Of a DNA stretch of 42,964 nt, positions 18,275 through 27,407 are shown piece after piece (the stretch's first letter is position 1; the number at the start of each line of letters is the position of its first letter). The stretch comes from Gemmatimonadota bacterium (GTDB lineage Bacteria > Gemmatimonadota > Gemmatimonadetes > Gemmatimonadales > Gemmatimonadaceae). The DNA lies in contig CANIWQ010000008.1 in assembly GCA_947471365.1 (NCBI GenBank), positions 1 to 42,964 of the forward strand. The letters run 5' to 3'. The notes beneath the pieces were generated by a model that saw nothing but the letters and a program-made list of their open reading frames with translations, was not told where the DNA came from and made no database searches. A program made the translations under genes and the position numbers.

Positions 18275-19806
18275 CGGGACCGTAACCCGTCGACGCGGGC
18301 GGCACGCACCCACGCGCCCTCCGCATCGGCACGCGCGGTCGCCGCGGCCGCAGGTTGTGTCCCACCACTGCTTGGCGTCGCCGTACCACCACGATCCTGT
18401 CGCGCCAGCAAGGCTGCCGCAATCGCCGCGGCGTGCACGGCCCCCTCACTCGCCGGTACCGCGAGCAGCGACGCGAGCCGCCGCTCCAGCCACTGAATCT
18501 CAATCTCGCCGCGCTGAAACTCCGCGTCGTCCATCACGCGCAGATGAAATTCGCGCGACGTCTCAATGCCATCCACCGACAACTCGCACAGCGCGCGACG
18601 CATCCGCGCCACCGCCGCGGCGCGATTCGGCGCCCACACAATGAGCTTGGCGAGCATCGGATCATAAAACAGTCCAATCTCCGAACCGGCCTCTACCCCA
18701 CCGTCCCATCGCACGCCGGGGCCGCTCGGGAGCTGCAGATGCGTAATGCGTCCGATGGAAGGCAAGAATCCATTGGCCGGATCTTCACTCGTAATACGGC
18801 ACTCCATCGCCCAGCCGTTCGGTTCAAAGGGGCCCGTGAAGGGCAACTTTTCGCCGGCCGCGATTCGGATCTGCCACTGCACAAGGTCCACTCCCGTCAC
18901 CAACTCAGTGACGGGGTGTTCAACCTGAATGCGGGTGTTCATTTCGAGAAAATAAAACTCGCCGCTTTTGTCGAGCAGGAACTCGCACGTGCCCGCATTG
19001 GTGTAACCGGCCGCGCGAGCGGCGCGCACCGCCGCCTCACCCATGCGCTGTCGCAACTCGGGCGACACCGCCACACTCGGCGCTTCCTCAATCATTTTCT
19101 GGTGGCGGCGCTGCACGGAACACTCCCGCTCACCGAGCGAGAGCACGTTGCCGTGCTGGTCCGCCAACACCTGAATCTCGACGTGCCGCGGCCCCTCGAT
19201 GTACTTCTCGACGTACACCGCGTCGTCACCAAAAGCGTTCTTGGCCTCACGCTTGGCGGCATCGAGCGCGCCGACGATTTCATCCGCACTCCGCACGACG
19301 CGCATCCCCTTGCCACCACCGCCAGCCGCCGCCTTGAGCAGCACCGGATACCCAAACTGCGCGGCAACCTCGGCCGCCTCAGTGGCATCACGCAATGCCG
19401 TGGTCGTGCCTGGCACCACGGGCACCTGATGCGCCATCGCAAGCTGGCGTGCGGCCGTTTTGCTTCCCATCGCCGCAATGGCTTCCGCGGGTGGCCCCAC
19501 CCACACGAGCCCCGCATCCCGCACGGCACGCGCAAACCACTCACGCTCGCTCAGAAAACCATAGCCTGGATGAATGGCTTCGGCACCGGTGGCAATGGCC
19601 GCCGCAATAATCGCGTCGCCAAGCAAGTAACTCTGCGCCGAGGGCGCCGGTCCGAGGCGCACCGCTTCGTCGGCTTCGCGCACATGCGGCGCACTCGCGT
19701 CAGCATCGGAATAGACCGCGACCGACAGCACCCCCAGCTCGCGGCAGGCCCGCACCACGCGCAGTGCGATCTCGCCGCGATTGGCGATCAACAGTTTACG
19801 AAACAT
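18271..19806 (-). CDS. accC: Biotin carboxylase subunit of acyl-CoA carboxylase
   Basis: This enzyme uses ATP and bicarbonate to carboxylate biotin on the carrier protein. It begins MFRKLLIANRGEIALRVVRAC. It contains the ATP-grasp glycine loop AAGGGGKGMRVV, HVEIQVLADQHGNVLSLGERECS, EMNTRIQVEHPVTELVTGVDLV, and the C-terminal DPMLAKLIVWAPNR. At 511 residues it exceeds the usual ~450: an Ala/Gly/Thr-rich tail of about 60 residues follows the fold, perhaps a vestige of the linker that joins the biotinyl domain in alpha chains; that is inference. It starts 59 nt after the carboxyltransferase stop. Confidence 0.94.
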   Translation of the reverse strand: MFRKLLIANRGEIALRVVRACRELGVLSVAVYSDADASAPHVREADEAVRLGPAPSAQSYLLGDAIIAAAIATGAEAIHPGYGFLSEREWFARAVRDAGLVWVGPPAEAIAAMGSKTAARQLAMAHQVPVVPGTTTALRDATEAAEVAAQFGYPVLLKAAAGGGGKGMRVVRSADEIVGALDAAKREAKNAFGDDAVYVEKYIEGPRHVEIQVLADQHGNVLSLGERECSVQRRHQKMIEEAPSVAVSPELRQRMGEAAVRAARAAGYTNAGTCEFLLDKSGEFYFLEMNTRIQVEHPVTELVTGVDLVQWQIRIAAGEKLPFTGPFEPNGWAMECRITSEDPANGFLPSIGRITHLQLPSGPGVRWDGGVEAGSEIGLFYDPMLAKLIVWAPNRAAAVARMRRALCELSVDGIETSREFHLRVMDDAEFQRGEIEIQWLERRLASLLAVPASEGAVHAAAIAAALLARQDRGGTATPSSGGTQPAAAATARADAEGAWVRAARVDGLRSR

Positions 19807-19865
19807 GGGTCAGCTCGACCGCCGGCATGGCACCGACGCTCCGGATAGGTCGTTACAGATCAGCA

Positions 19866-21416
19866 TCACAGCGGAATGTTGCCGTGCTTCTTCGGCGGAT
19901 TGCGATCGCGTTTGCCCTGCAGCGTTTCGAGCGCGTCAATGAGCCGCGGGCGGGTGTCGCGCGGATCGATGATGTCATCCACGTAGCCGCGACTCGCCGC
20001 CACGTACGGATTGGCGAACTTCGCCGCGTACTCAGCCACCTTCGCATCAGTAGCCGCAACGGGGTCAGCGCTCTCGGCGATTTCCTTTTTGAACAGAATC
20101 TCCACCGCGCCCTTCGGCCCCATCACCGCAATCTCCGCCGTGGGCCAGGCCACGTTAAAGTCGCCGCGAATGTGCTTCGAGCTCATGACGTCGTACGCCC
20201 CACCATACGCCTTGCGCGTGATGACCGTGAGTTTGGGCACCGTGGCTTCGCAATACGCGTAGAGCAGTTTGGCGCCGTGCTTGATAATGCCACCGTGCTC
20301 CTGCGCAACGCCGGGGAGAAAACCCGGCACGTCTTCGAAGGTCACGATCGGAATGTTGAACGCGTCGCAAAAGCGAATGAAACGAGCCGCCTTGACGCTC
20401 GCATTGATATCGAGACAGCCCGCGAGCACCGCCGGTTGGTTCGCGACGATGCCAACACTGAAGCCACCGAGGTGCGCAAAGCCGCAGATGATATTGGCGG
20501 CGTAGTCGCGCTGCACTTCCAGAAACTCGCCGTCATCAATCACGCGCCGGAGGACGTCGTGCATGTCGTACGGCTTGTTGGGCGAATCCGGCACGAGGTC
20601 GAGCAACGCTTCGTCTTTGCGGTCACGCGGGTCGGTGCCACGCCCACGCGGCGGCGCATCCACATTGTTCGACGGCACGTAACGGAAGAGCGTGCGAATG
20701 GATTCGAGGCACTCGAGCTCGCTGCCGCTCGTGAAGTGCGACACGCCACTCGTGCCACCGTGCGCATCGGCGCCGCCGAGCGCTTCCATGGTGACGTCTT
20801 CGTGCGTCACGGTCTTCACGACGTTCGGGCCGGTCACGAACATGTAGCTCGTGCCGCGCGTCATGAACACAAAGTCCGTAATGGCCGGCGAGTACACGGC
20901 GCCACCGGCGCACGGTCCGAGAATCGCTGAAATCTGCGGCACCACACCCGAGGCCAGCGTGTTGCGCAGAAAGATTTCGGCGTAGCCGCCGAGCGACACC
21001 ACGCCCTCTTGAATGCGTGCGCCGCCGGAATCATTGAGCCCGATCATGGGCGCGCCATTCCGCACGGCGAGATCCATCACCTTGCACACTTTTTCGGCGT
21101 GGGCTTCGGAGAGCGAGCCACCGAACACCGTGAAGTCTTGTGAAAAGACGTACACCAGGCGGCCATCGATCCGGCCAGAGCCAGTGACCACACCGTCGCC
21201 GTAGGGACGCTGTTCGGCCAGCCCGAAGTCCTCGGACCGATGGGTGACAAACCGATCCAGCTCGACAAAGGTCCCTTCGTCCAGGAGCACGTCGAGACGC
21301 TCGCGGGCGGAGAGTTTCCCCTTGTCGTGCTGGGCTTTGAGGCGAGCGGCGCCTCCTCCCTGCTCCGAGGCGGCACGCCGCTGCTCAAGGAGCTGCAGTT
21401 TTTCGCGCATGGACAT
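19866..21416 (-). CDS. Acyl-CoA carboxylase carboxyltransferase (beta) subunit, propionyl-CoA carboxylase type
   Basis: It transfers the carboxyl group from biotin to an acyl-CoA, most likely propionyl- and/or acetyl-CoA. The 516 residues have paired crotonase-like domains: [45 protein letters not shown], and the oxyanion loop [19 protein letters not shown]. In the second half are [41 protein letters not shown] and [23 protein letters not shown]. Start ATG 21416 ([14 protein letters not shown]). It is 36 nt downstream of the lipoprotein hydrolase stop and heads the three-part carboxylase set. Confidence 0.94.
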   Translation of the reverse strand: MSMREKLQLLEQRRAASEQGGGAARLKAQHDKGKLSARERLDVLLDEGTFVELDRFVTHRSEDFGLAEQRPYGDGVVTGSGRIDGRLVYVFSQDFTVFGGSLSEAHAEKVCKVMDLAVRNGAPMIGLNDSGGARIQEGVVSLGGYAEIFLRNTLASGVVPQISAILGPCAGGAVYSPAITDFVFMTRGTSYMFVTGPNVVKTVTHEDVTMEALGGADAHGGTSGVSHFTSGSELECLESIRTLFRYVPSNNVDAPPRGRGTDPRDRKDEALLDLVPDSPNKPYDMHDVLRRVIDDGEFLEVQRDYAANIICGFAHLGGFSVGIVANQPAVLAGCLDINASVKAARFIRFCDAFNIPIVTFEDVPGFLPGVAQEHGGIIKHGAKLLYAYCEATVPKLTVITRKAYGGAYDVMSSKHIRGDFNVAWPTAEIAVMGPKGAVEILFKKEIAESADPVAATDAKVAEYAAKFANPYVAASRGYVDDIIDPRDTRPRLIDALETLQGKRDRNPPKKHGNIPL

Positions 21417-21452
21417 GATCTATAGAAGGTAGCGGACGCGCCCCCCGACCCG

Positions 21453-23393
21453 CTACGGCGTTCCGACCTCAAAGCCGATGTCATCGAGGATGACCGTTCC
21501 GGCAGGGCCGCGGTCAAAGCGGAAGCGCACCGCCCGTACGTTACGCGCGTCGAAACCCATGAGCCGGTCAGCGAAATTCGCGAGCGGAATCGTAAAGGTG
21601 GTCATCACATCTTCGTGATTCTTGGACGGCGGACTGAGCCGTTTTTCGACGTAGTCCCAACGCCAGAGTCGCACCGTGAGTGGCGGACGAATGGGGGCCA
21701 CCTCACTGAGCGGGAGCGAGGCCACGCGGCCATCGGCCATGACCAGTTCGACGGTGAGGTCGAGCGGAAGAGAATCTGCCTTGGCCTTGGCGGAATCGGC
21801 CGCTGTTTTCTTACTCGTCGATGCTTTGGCACTGTCGCTGCTGGCCGTACTTTTCTTGGCCGGATCGGCCGCCGCGCTGTCGCTGATGAACGCCGTATCG
21901 GCAGAAGCGAGCGGCTTGGGCATTTCGCCAACATTGGCCAGCGCAAAGACGAGCGACGACTGCGCACCCAGTTTCCACGACGCCGCCAGCGAATCGGGGA
22001 GCGAGAGCGTGTAACTCGCGCGGGTGCTGTCCCCACCGGCGCGAGGCGCGGTCCACCCAAGCATCACGACGTTGTTATTGAACGGCTGAAGCCCACGACT
22101 CCGCATGGTGAGGCCGAGTTCTTTCCATGTGGCCAAGCGCCGACCACTGATGCGCACACCCGCCGCCGATCCGCGCGTCACATCAATCCCTTCTTCGTAA
22201 TCGGCGAGATAGCGCGTAGTCGGCGATCCGAACCGCGAAATGAAGATCGTCTTCGGAAGCCAGCTCCCTGCCGTGCGATGGTCCACGAACATCGGCCGGT
22301 AGGCCTTTTGGCCGCGCAGCGTCAAATCGAGGAAGCCGGAGATAAACACCTTGGCCACCTGCCGCTGCTCGTCGCCGGTCAGCAACAGCTTCTTATCCAG
22401 CAACCACCCTGAGTTACCAACATCGTTGTCGCCCCACACGGTATTGAACTGCCCGTGATTGGCGCGGTACACAAAGAGCGCCGCCTTTACCCAGTCGCCG
22501 CCGTCGGTAAAGCGCACGCGGTCGAACTGCCGCAGCCCCATAAAGGTGCTCACATCGCTGTCGTGCGACCCGTGCAGCACGAAGTAGTTCACATTCTCCA
22601 CCGGCGTGCCCTTATCGCTCGGTTTGTACTGTCCGTCCACCGGTGAAATCGCGATCACCGATTTGATATTGAACCCGAAGTCGAAGGTCACGCGCGCATC
22701 GTCGGGGTAATGCGTGAGGCGATTGAAGGCCGCGGCCACGGCAACGGCCTCGCCGCCACGCGAATGCCCCGCGATGGCAATACGCGTCATATCCACTTTG
22801 CCGTGGAACAGACTCGCGGTGTCCGCATTCCACGCGCGCCAGACGGCGAGGTGTTTGAGCAGCATCCAGCCGCGCGCGTCGTTTTCGTTGCGCAAGTCGC
22901 CATTCAGAAAGTTCTCGTCCACCGACGCCACAATGTATCCGCGACTCGCGAGATGCTCGCCGAGGTACTGGTAGCCGGGGTCGGAGAACTTCTTCATGTC
23001 GTGGTTGCCGTGCACAATCAGAAAGAGTGGGAACGGGCCCGCGCCCTCGGGATACCAGACCCGCGCATTCACGGGGAGACGTTTTTCGTCGAAGCCCCAA
23101 TAGTCCCAACGCTTCTTCAAACGCTTCTTGTCGCCGCCACGCAAATACGGCGTGCCGTTGACCGTGCGCGTTTTGATGGTGACGGAATCGCGAAACTCGG
23201 CGCGATTCTTATCGGTGCCGTTCCCGTAGTACAGGAACTTGACGGCGAGCGTCCCCCGCTCGGCGGGGTTTGGTGCGGCCATGGTGTTCTTGGCGAGTTG
23301 GAGCGCCGAGTCGTCAGGCACGAGCAGCGAACCCGCGGGGCGGCAGGCGGCAAGCGCGAGGAGCGCGGCCGCCGCAAGATTTCTAGGGATCAT
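21453..23393 (-). CDS. Lipoprotein alpha/beta hydrolase with C-terminal beta domain
   Basis: A 646-residue predicted lipoprotein: the signal MIPRNLAAAALLALAAC ends in a lipobox Cys near residue 17. The hydrolase core (about 100-380) has the oxyanion region LFLIVHGNHDMKKF, nucleophile elbow GHSRGGEAV with catalytic Ser, FVLHGSHDSDVS and probable catalytic His in YRANHGQF. A later beta-rich part (about 380-640) contains a Ser/Ala/Lys-rich linker and ends with FRFDRGPAGTVILDDIGFEV, reminiscent of carbohydrate-binding-like sandwiches. It resembles dienelactone-hydrolase/chlorophyllase-like esterases; the substrate is unknown. It lies directly upstream of the carboxylase genes (36-nt gap) and just after the rpsA terminator. 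Confidence 0.8.
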   Translation of the reverse strand: MIPRNLAAAALLALAACRPAGSLLVPDDSALQLAKNTMAAPNPAERGTLAVKFLYYGNGTDKNRAEFRDSVTIKTRTVNGTPYLRGGDKKRLKKRWDYWGFDEKRLPVNARVWYPEGAGPFPLFLIVHGNHDMKKFSDPGYQYLGEHLASRGYIVASVDENFLNGDLRNENDARGWMLLKHLAVWRAWNADTASLFHGKVDMTRIAIAGHSRGGEAVAVAAAFNRLTHYPDDARVTFDFGFNIKSVIAISPVDGQYKPSDKGTPVENVNYFVLHGSHDSDVSTFMGLRQFDRVRFTDGGDWVKAALFVYRANHGQFNTVWGDNDVGNSGWLLDKKLLLTGDEQRQVAKVFISGFLDLTLRGQKAYRPMFVDHRTAGSWLPKTIFISRFGSPTTRYLADYEEGIDVTRGSAAGVRISGRRLATWKELGLTMRSRGLQPFNNNVVMLGWTAPRAGGDSTRASYTLSLPDSLAASWKLGAQSSLVFALANVGEMPKPLASADTAFISDSAAADPAKKSTASSDSAKASTSKKTAADSAKAKADSLPLDLTVELVMADGRVASLPLSEVAPIRPPLTVRLWRWDYVEKRLSPPSKNHEDVMTTFTIPLANFADRLMGFDARNVRAVRFRFDRGPAGTVILDDIGFEVGTP

Positions 23394-23454
23394 AAGCAGA
23401 TGACGTTATCGGGTGCCCAGAGCTCCGGAAAGGGGCACACCGGCCGCGAGTGCA

Positions 23455-23491
23455 AAACAGCCCCGCCAGTCAACGACCGGCGGGGCTGTTT
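23455..23491 (-). terminator. Intrinsic terminator after rpsA
   Basis: The arms AAACAGCCCCGCC (23455-23467) and GGCGGGGCTGTTT (23479-23491) form a 13-bp stem with an 11-nt loop. On the minus strand the stem runs into TTTT. It starts about 22 nt beyond the rpsA stop and separates rpsA from the lipoprotein hydrolase. Confidence 0.88.
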
Positions 23492-23513
23492 CGGCATACA
23501 AGCTCCGAGGCGA

Positions 23514-25337
23514 CTACTCCTCGATATCGTCCGCGGTGATGTTCGCCGGGATTTCCGGAATGGCCGCTTCTCCTTCTTCCGTGAACACCTTGCTCGGCGT
23601 TTCCGGACGTGGCGGCTGCTCAGCCGGAATGCTCGTCACGGAGAGCACAATGCGACGGTGGATCGGATCCACCTCAAGCACGCGCACTTCGAGATTCATC
23701 CCTTCCCACGCGAGGTCGGCCGTGCTCTGCACCTGGCCGCCCGAGAGGTTGAGCTGCGAAATCGGCACAAAGCCTTCGATGTCGTTGCCAATGTCGGCGA
23801 CGACGCCCTTCTCCATCAGGCGCACAACCTTGCCCTTGAGTTCCGTGCCGACCGGATAGTTCTCGCCGATCTTGAGCCACGGATCCTCGGCGGCCTGCTT
23901 GAGGCCGAGCGAGATGCGCTTGTTGTCGCTGTCGATGTTCAGGATCACCACGTCGACCGCGTCACCCTTCTTGACCACTTCCGACGGGTGCTGGACGCGC
24001 TTGGTCCAGCTCATGTCGGAGATGTGGATGAGGCCGTCGATGCCCGGCTCGATTTCGACGAACGCGCCGAACGAGGTCAGGTTGCGAACCTTGCCATTGA
24101 TGCGCGTGCCGACCGGGTACTTGAGCGGCAACACCATCCACGGATCCTGCTCGGTCTGCTTCATACCGAGCGAGATCTTCTCTTCGTTCGGATCGACCTT
24201 CAGCACCACCGCCTCGATCGCCTCGCCGATGCTGACGAGCTTCGAGGGGTGACGGACGTTGCGCGTCCAGCTCATTTCGCTGATGTGCACGAGCCCTTCG
24301 ATGCCCGGCTCGAGTTCGATGAAGGCGCCGTAGTTCGTGATCGAGACGACCTTGCCCGACACGCGCGTGCCCACCGGGTACTTGGCGGCAACGTCCTTCC
24401 ACGGATAGCTCTGGAGCTGCTTGAGGCCGAGCGAAATGCGCTCGCGCTCCCAATCAATGTCCAGCACCTTGATCTCAAGCTCAGCACCGATCTGCACCAT
24501 TTCGCTCGGGTGCGAGATACGGCCCCACGACATGTCGGTGATGTGGAGCAATCCGTCCACGCCGCCGAGGTCGATGAAGGCGCCGAAGTCCGTGATGTTC
24601 TTGACCACGCCCTTCCGCACCTGATCCTTCTGGAGCTCCTTCATCAGCTTCTCGCGCTTGCCGGCACGCTCGGTCTCGAGAATGACGCGGCGCGAGACGA
24701 CGATGTTGCGGCGACGCTTGTTGAGCTTGATGATCTTGAACTCGTACTTCTGGCCGAGCAGCTCGTCGATGTTCGGCACGCGACGGAGCGCAATCTGCGA
24801 GCCCGGGAGGAACGCATCGACGCCCATGAGGTCGACGACCACGCCACCCTTGATCTTCTTGACGAGGACGCCGGCCACCGGCTGGTCGCTCTCGTAGGCC
24901 ACGCGGATCTTTTCCCACACGCGCATGAAGTCGGCTTTCTTCTTGGAAAGGACAACCGCGCCTTCCTGATCTTCGAGGTGCTCGAGGAGCACTTCGATTT
25001 CGTCACCGACCTTGAGGTCGGGAATATCCTTGAATTCTTCGAGCGGGATCGTGCCTTCGCTCTTGAAGCCGATGTCGAGCACGACGAGGTTGTCGCGAAT
25101 CTCGAGGACGCGCGACTTGACGATCTCGCCTTCTTCGATCGACGCCAGCGTGCCGTTGTACATCTCCAGCATCTGCTCGTACTCGGCCGACGTGTACTCG
25201 TCTTCCTCGTAGAGCTCTGGGCGGCGATTCGACAGGGGGCGAAGCTGCGCTTTCTGCAGGTCGCGCTTCTCACGGGCCGTCAACGGCGACGCGGATTCTT
25301 CGGGGGACTCGGTGGACTCGAGTGTTTCGGTGGTCAT
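23514..25337 (-). CDS. rpsA: 30S ribosomal protein S1
   Basis: This mRNA-binding ribosomal protein is needed for initiation on structured or weak-SD messages. The 607 residues contain six S1 (OB-fold) domains at roughly 68-135, 152-220, 240-308, 325-395, 412-482 and 499-567. The last four show repeated motifs such as DFGAFIDLGGVDGLLHITDMSW, NYGAFIELEPGIEGLVHISEMSW and SFGAFVEIEPGIDGLIHISDMSW. An acidic N-terminus and a 40-residue acidic C-terminal tail flank them. ATG 25337 has AAGG just upstream. It follows cmk, a conserved pair, but has its own promoter. Confidence 0.97.
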   Translation of the reverse strand: MTTETLESTESPEESASPLTAREKRDLQKAQLRPLSNRRPELYEEDEYTSAEYEQMLEMYNGTLASIEEGEIVKSRVLEIRDNLVVLDIGFKSEGTIPLEEFKDIPDLKVGDEIEVLLEHLEDQEGAVVLSKKKADFMRVWEKIRVAYESDQPVAGVLVKKIKGGVVVDLMGVDAFLPGSQIALRRVPNIDELLGQKYEFKIIKLNKRRRNIVVSRRVILETERAGKREKLMKELQKDQVRKGVVKNITDFGAFIDLGGVDGLLHITDMSWGRISHPSEMVQIGAELEIKVLDIDWERERISLGLKQLQSYPWKDVAAKYPVGTRVSGKVVSITNYGAFIELEPGIEGLVHISEMSWTRNVRHPSKLVSIGEAIEAVVLKVDPNEEKISLGMKQTEQDPWMVLPLKYPVGTRINGKVRNLTSFGAFVEIEPGIDGLIHISDMSWTKRVQHPSEVVKKGDAVDVVILNIDSDNKRISLGLKQAAEDPWLKIGENYPVGTELKGKVVRLMEKGVVADIGNDIEGFVPISQLNLSGGQVQSTADLAWEGMNLEVRVLEVDPIHRRIVLSVTSIPAEQPPRPETPSKVFTEEGEAAIPEIPANITADDIEE

Positions 25338-25427
25338 GGACCTTAGTCGCGGAGGGGATCGGCTCGCCGCGACGGCGAGGATTCGGGGTAAACGAACAAG
25401 ACGCTGGCCGATTTGCCAGAGCCATCT

Positions 25428-25456
25428 ATTTTAGCCTTAATATGCCCCGCCGTCAA
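25428..25456 (-). promoter_or_regulatory. Near-consensus promoter for rpsA
   Basis: On the minus strand, TTGACG (25456-25451) and TAAAAT (25433-25428) are separated by exactly 17 bp. The predicted transcript starts near 25421, leaving a leader of about 84 nt. That leader contains a small CTCGCC/GGCGAG hairpin and ends with AAGG before the ATG. It fills the 147-nt gap after cmk. Confidence 0.8.
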
Positions 25457-25484
25457 TGGCGGTAACCGGTGCCGGGACGCGAAC

Positions 25485-26171
25485 TTAGGCCCGTCGCTCC
25501 GCCGCCAAGGCGACAATCCGGGCTACCTGCTCCGTCTGGGTGATGCCTGTGGTGTCCACCCACACGGCGTCCGGAGCGGGCTGGGTCTGCTCGCTGTCAC
25601 GCAGGTCGCGGGTCTCCAGCGCGTCGGTTTCGGCCTCCAAGGCCTCCGCGGTGGGCTCTCCGCCCCCCCGTTGAAGGAGGCGCCGCCGCGCCCGCTCGGT
25701 GGGGAGCGCCACCAACCAGATCTTCAACCCGGCATCGGGAAAGACCACCGTTCCCATGTCGCGCCCGTCGGCCACCACGTCATGCGCCTCGGAGAGCGCG
25801 CGTACCTGCTCGTTCACCCACAACCGGACGTGGTTCATTTTGGCCACGAGCGAGACCAACGCCGTCACGGCGTCGCCGCGGATTTCGTCCTCGCAGTCCT
25901 CGCCGTCAATGTTGGCGAGGAAGGTAGTCGTGCCGGGGCGGAAGCTGACGCGCTGGGCCGCGTGGAGCACCGAGCCTTCGGTCCAGAGCGTGGCGTCGTC
26001 ACCCTCACGCAGGCGCGCCGCCGTCACGGCGCGGTAGAGCGCCCCCGAATCCACATGCCGTGCGCCGATCTGCTCGGCCACCATGCGCGCGGTGGACGAC
26101 TTGCCGGAGGCGGCGGGGCCGTCGATCGTCACAGCGAACGGATGCTTAGCGGATTGCACGGGCGAGGTCAT
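25485..26171 (-). CDS. cmk: Cytidylate kinase
   Basis: This enzyme phosphorylates CMP and dCMP. From ATG 26171 it is 228 residues with the P-loop TIDGPAASGKSSTARMVAEQ. The family's HVDSGALYRAVT and DGRDMGTVVFPDAGLKIWL follow, then the Arg-rich lid sequence ERARRRLLQRGG. The frame is open to 26393, but only as a shadow of aroA. ATG 26171 overlaps the aroA end by 26 nt; an alternative GTG 26159 would overlap by 14. The aroA-cmk-rpsA order is widespread. Confidence 0.95.
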   Translation of the reverse strand: MTSPVQSAKHPFAVTIDGPAASGKSSTARMVAEQIGARHVDSGALYRAVTAARLREGDDATLWTEGSVLHAAQRVSFRPGTTTFLANIDGEDCEDEIRGDAVTALVSLVAKMNHVRLWVNEQVRALSEAHDVVADGRDMGTVVFPDAGLKIWLVALPTERARRRLLQRGGGEPTAEALEAETDALETRDLRDSEQTQPAPDAVWVDTTGITQTEQVARIVALAAERRA

Positions 26172-27405
26172 TCCAGAACTCGGGGTAAGACACGCGGACA
26201 CAATCGGGATCGTCGATTTCAATTTTATTGCCGGGGAGCGCGCCGAGAATCCCAAAGGCCATCGCAATGCGATGATCGCCGTGGGTGACGACTCGGCCAG
26301 CGAGCGGCCGATCGCTCCCCTGCACCACAAAACCGTCCGGAAGCTCCTCCGCCACCGCACCAATCGCACGAAGGTTCTGCACCACGGCCGCAATGCGATC
26401 GCTCTCCTTCACGCGGAGCTCTGCGGCACCGGTGACGCGCGTTTCCCCCACGGCACGCGCGCCCACGCAGGCCAGCATTGGGAGTTCGTCAATCAGCGAA
26501 GGCACTTCGCGCGGCTCAATAACCGTACCCACCACGCGCCGCGGCGCCACCACGAGCGTGCCCACCGGTTCGCCGCCGTTCTCGCGCACGTCTTCCCACC
26601 CGAGCCGTACGCCCATCCGATCGAGCACCACAAAAGCGCCGGTCCGAGACGGATTGGTGCACACGTTTTCGAGCGCGATCTCACCGGACGTGGCGAGGGC
26701 GGCGAGGGCGGCAAAGAAGGTGGCGGACGAGGGATCGCCGGGCACCGCTGTGTCCATGGCGGCGAGCGGGCGTCCGGGAACAAACGTCACCATCGTGCCC
26801 TCACTGCGCACATCGAGGCCACGGCCGCGCAACATGCGCTCGGTGTGATCGCGCGTGAAGGCGGGCTCGTGCACTTCCACCGGCACGTTGGCCACGAGCC
26901 CGGCCAGCAGGATCGCGCTCTTCACCTGCGCGCTCGCGTGTTCGCTGCGCCAGGTAATGCCGTGCAACGCGCCGCCATGCACGGTCATCGGCAGACCATC
27001 GCCGTTTTCAAATTCAAAACGCGCGCCCATCGCGGTGAGCGGCTTCGACACGCGCTGCATCGGACGTGTGCTGAGACTCGCATCGCCAATCACGCGCGAC
27101 GCGAAGGGACAGGCGGCGAGCACCCCAGCCATCAACCTCGTGGTCGTGCCGCTGTTGCCGCCGTCGAGATCGTGCGCGCTCGCACGCAGCCCTCCGAGCC
27201 CCACGCCCGCCACCACCATCACATCGGGCGAGATGTCTGGCATCGCCACGCCCAGCGCGCGCAACATCGACGCAGTGCTCTGCACGTCAGCAGAAGGCAA
27301 GAGCCCCGTGATCCGCGAGTCCCCGCTCCCGAGCGCGCCGAGCATCAGCGCGCGGTGCGAGATGCTTTTGTCGCCTGGAACGCGCACGGTGCCGCTGACG
27401 TGCAT
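26146..27405 (-). CDS. aroA: 3-phosphoshikimate 1-carboxyvinyltransferase (EPSP synthase)
   Basis: This is the shikimate pathway step joining PEP to shikimate 3-phosphate. The 419-residue product from ATG 27405 has the N-terminal VPGDKSISHRALMLGAL with the substrate-binding Lys/Ser/Arg, DGGNSGTTTRLMAGVLAA (PEP-site loop), VPGDPSSATFFAALAAL, VKESDRIAAVVQNLRAIG and the closing DHRIAMAFGILG. The open frame upstream to 27510 is dapD shadow. It starts 2 nt after the dapD stop, so it is translationally tied to the lysine operon. Confidence 0.96.
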   Translation of the reverse strand: MHVSGTVRVPGDKSISHRALMLGALGSGDSRITGLLPSADVQSTASMLRALGVAMPDISPDVMVVAGVGLGGLRASAHDLDGGNSGTTTRLMAGVLAACPFASRVIGDASLSTRPMQRVSKPLTAMGARFEFENGDGLPMTVHGGALHGITWRSEHASAQVKSAILLAGLVANVPVEVHEPAFTRDHTERMLRGRGLDVRSEGTMVTFVPGRPLAAMDTAVPGDPSSATFFAALAALATSGEIALENVCTNPSRTGAFVVLDRMGVRLGWEDVRENGGEPVGTLVVAPRRVVGTVIEPREVPSLIDELPMLACVGARAVGETRVTGAAELRVKESDRIAAVVQNLRAIGAVAEELPDGFVVQGSDRPLAGRVVTHGDHRIAMAFGILGALPGNKIEIDDPDCVRVSYPEFWNDLARAIR

Positions 27406-27407
27406 GA

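Noticed and set aside
22710-25346. 878-codon open frame on the plus strand
   Set aside because: It lies antisense to rpsA and the lipoprotein hydrolase, is full of Arg/His/Ala as expected from GC-rich shadow frames, and matches no family. The minus-strand genes there are certain.
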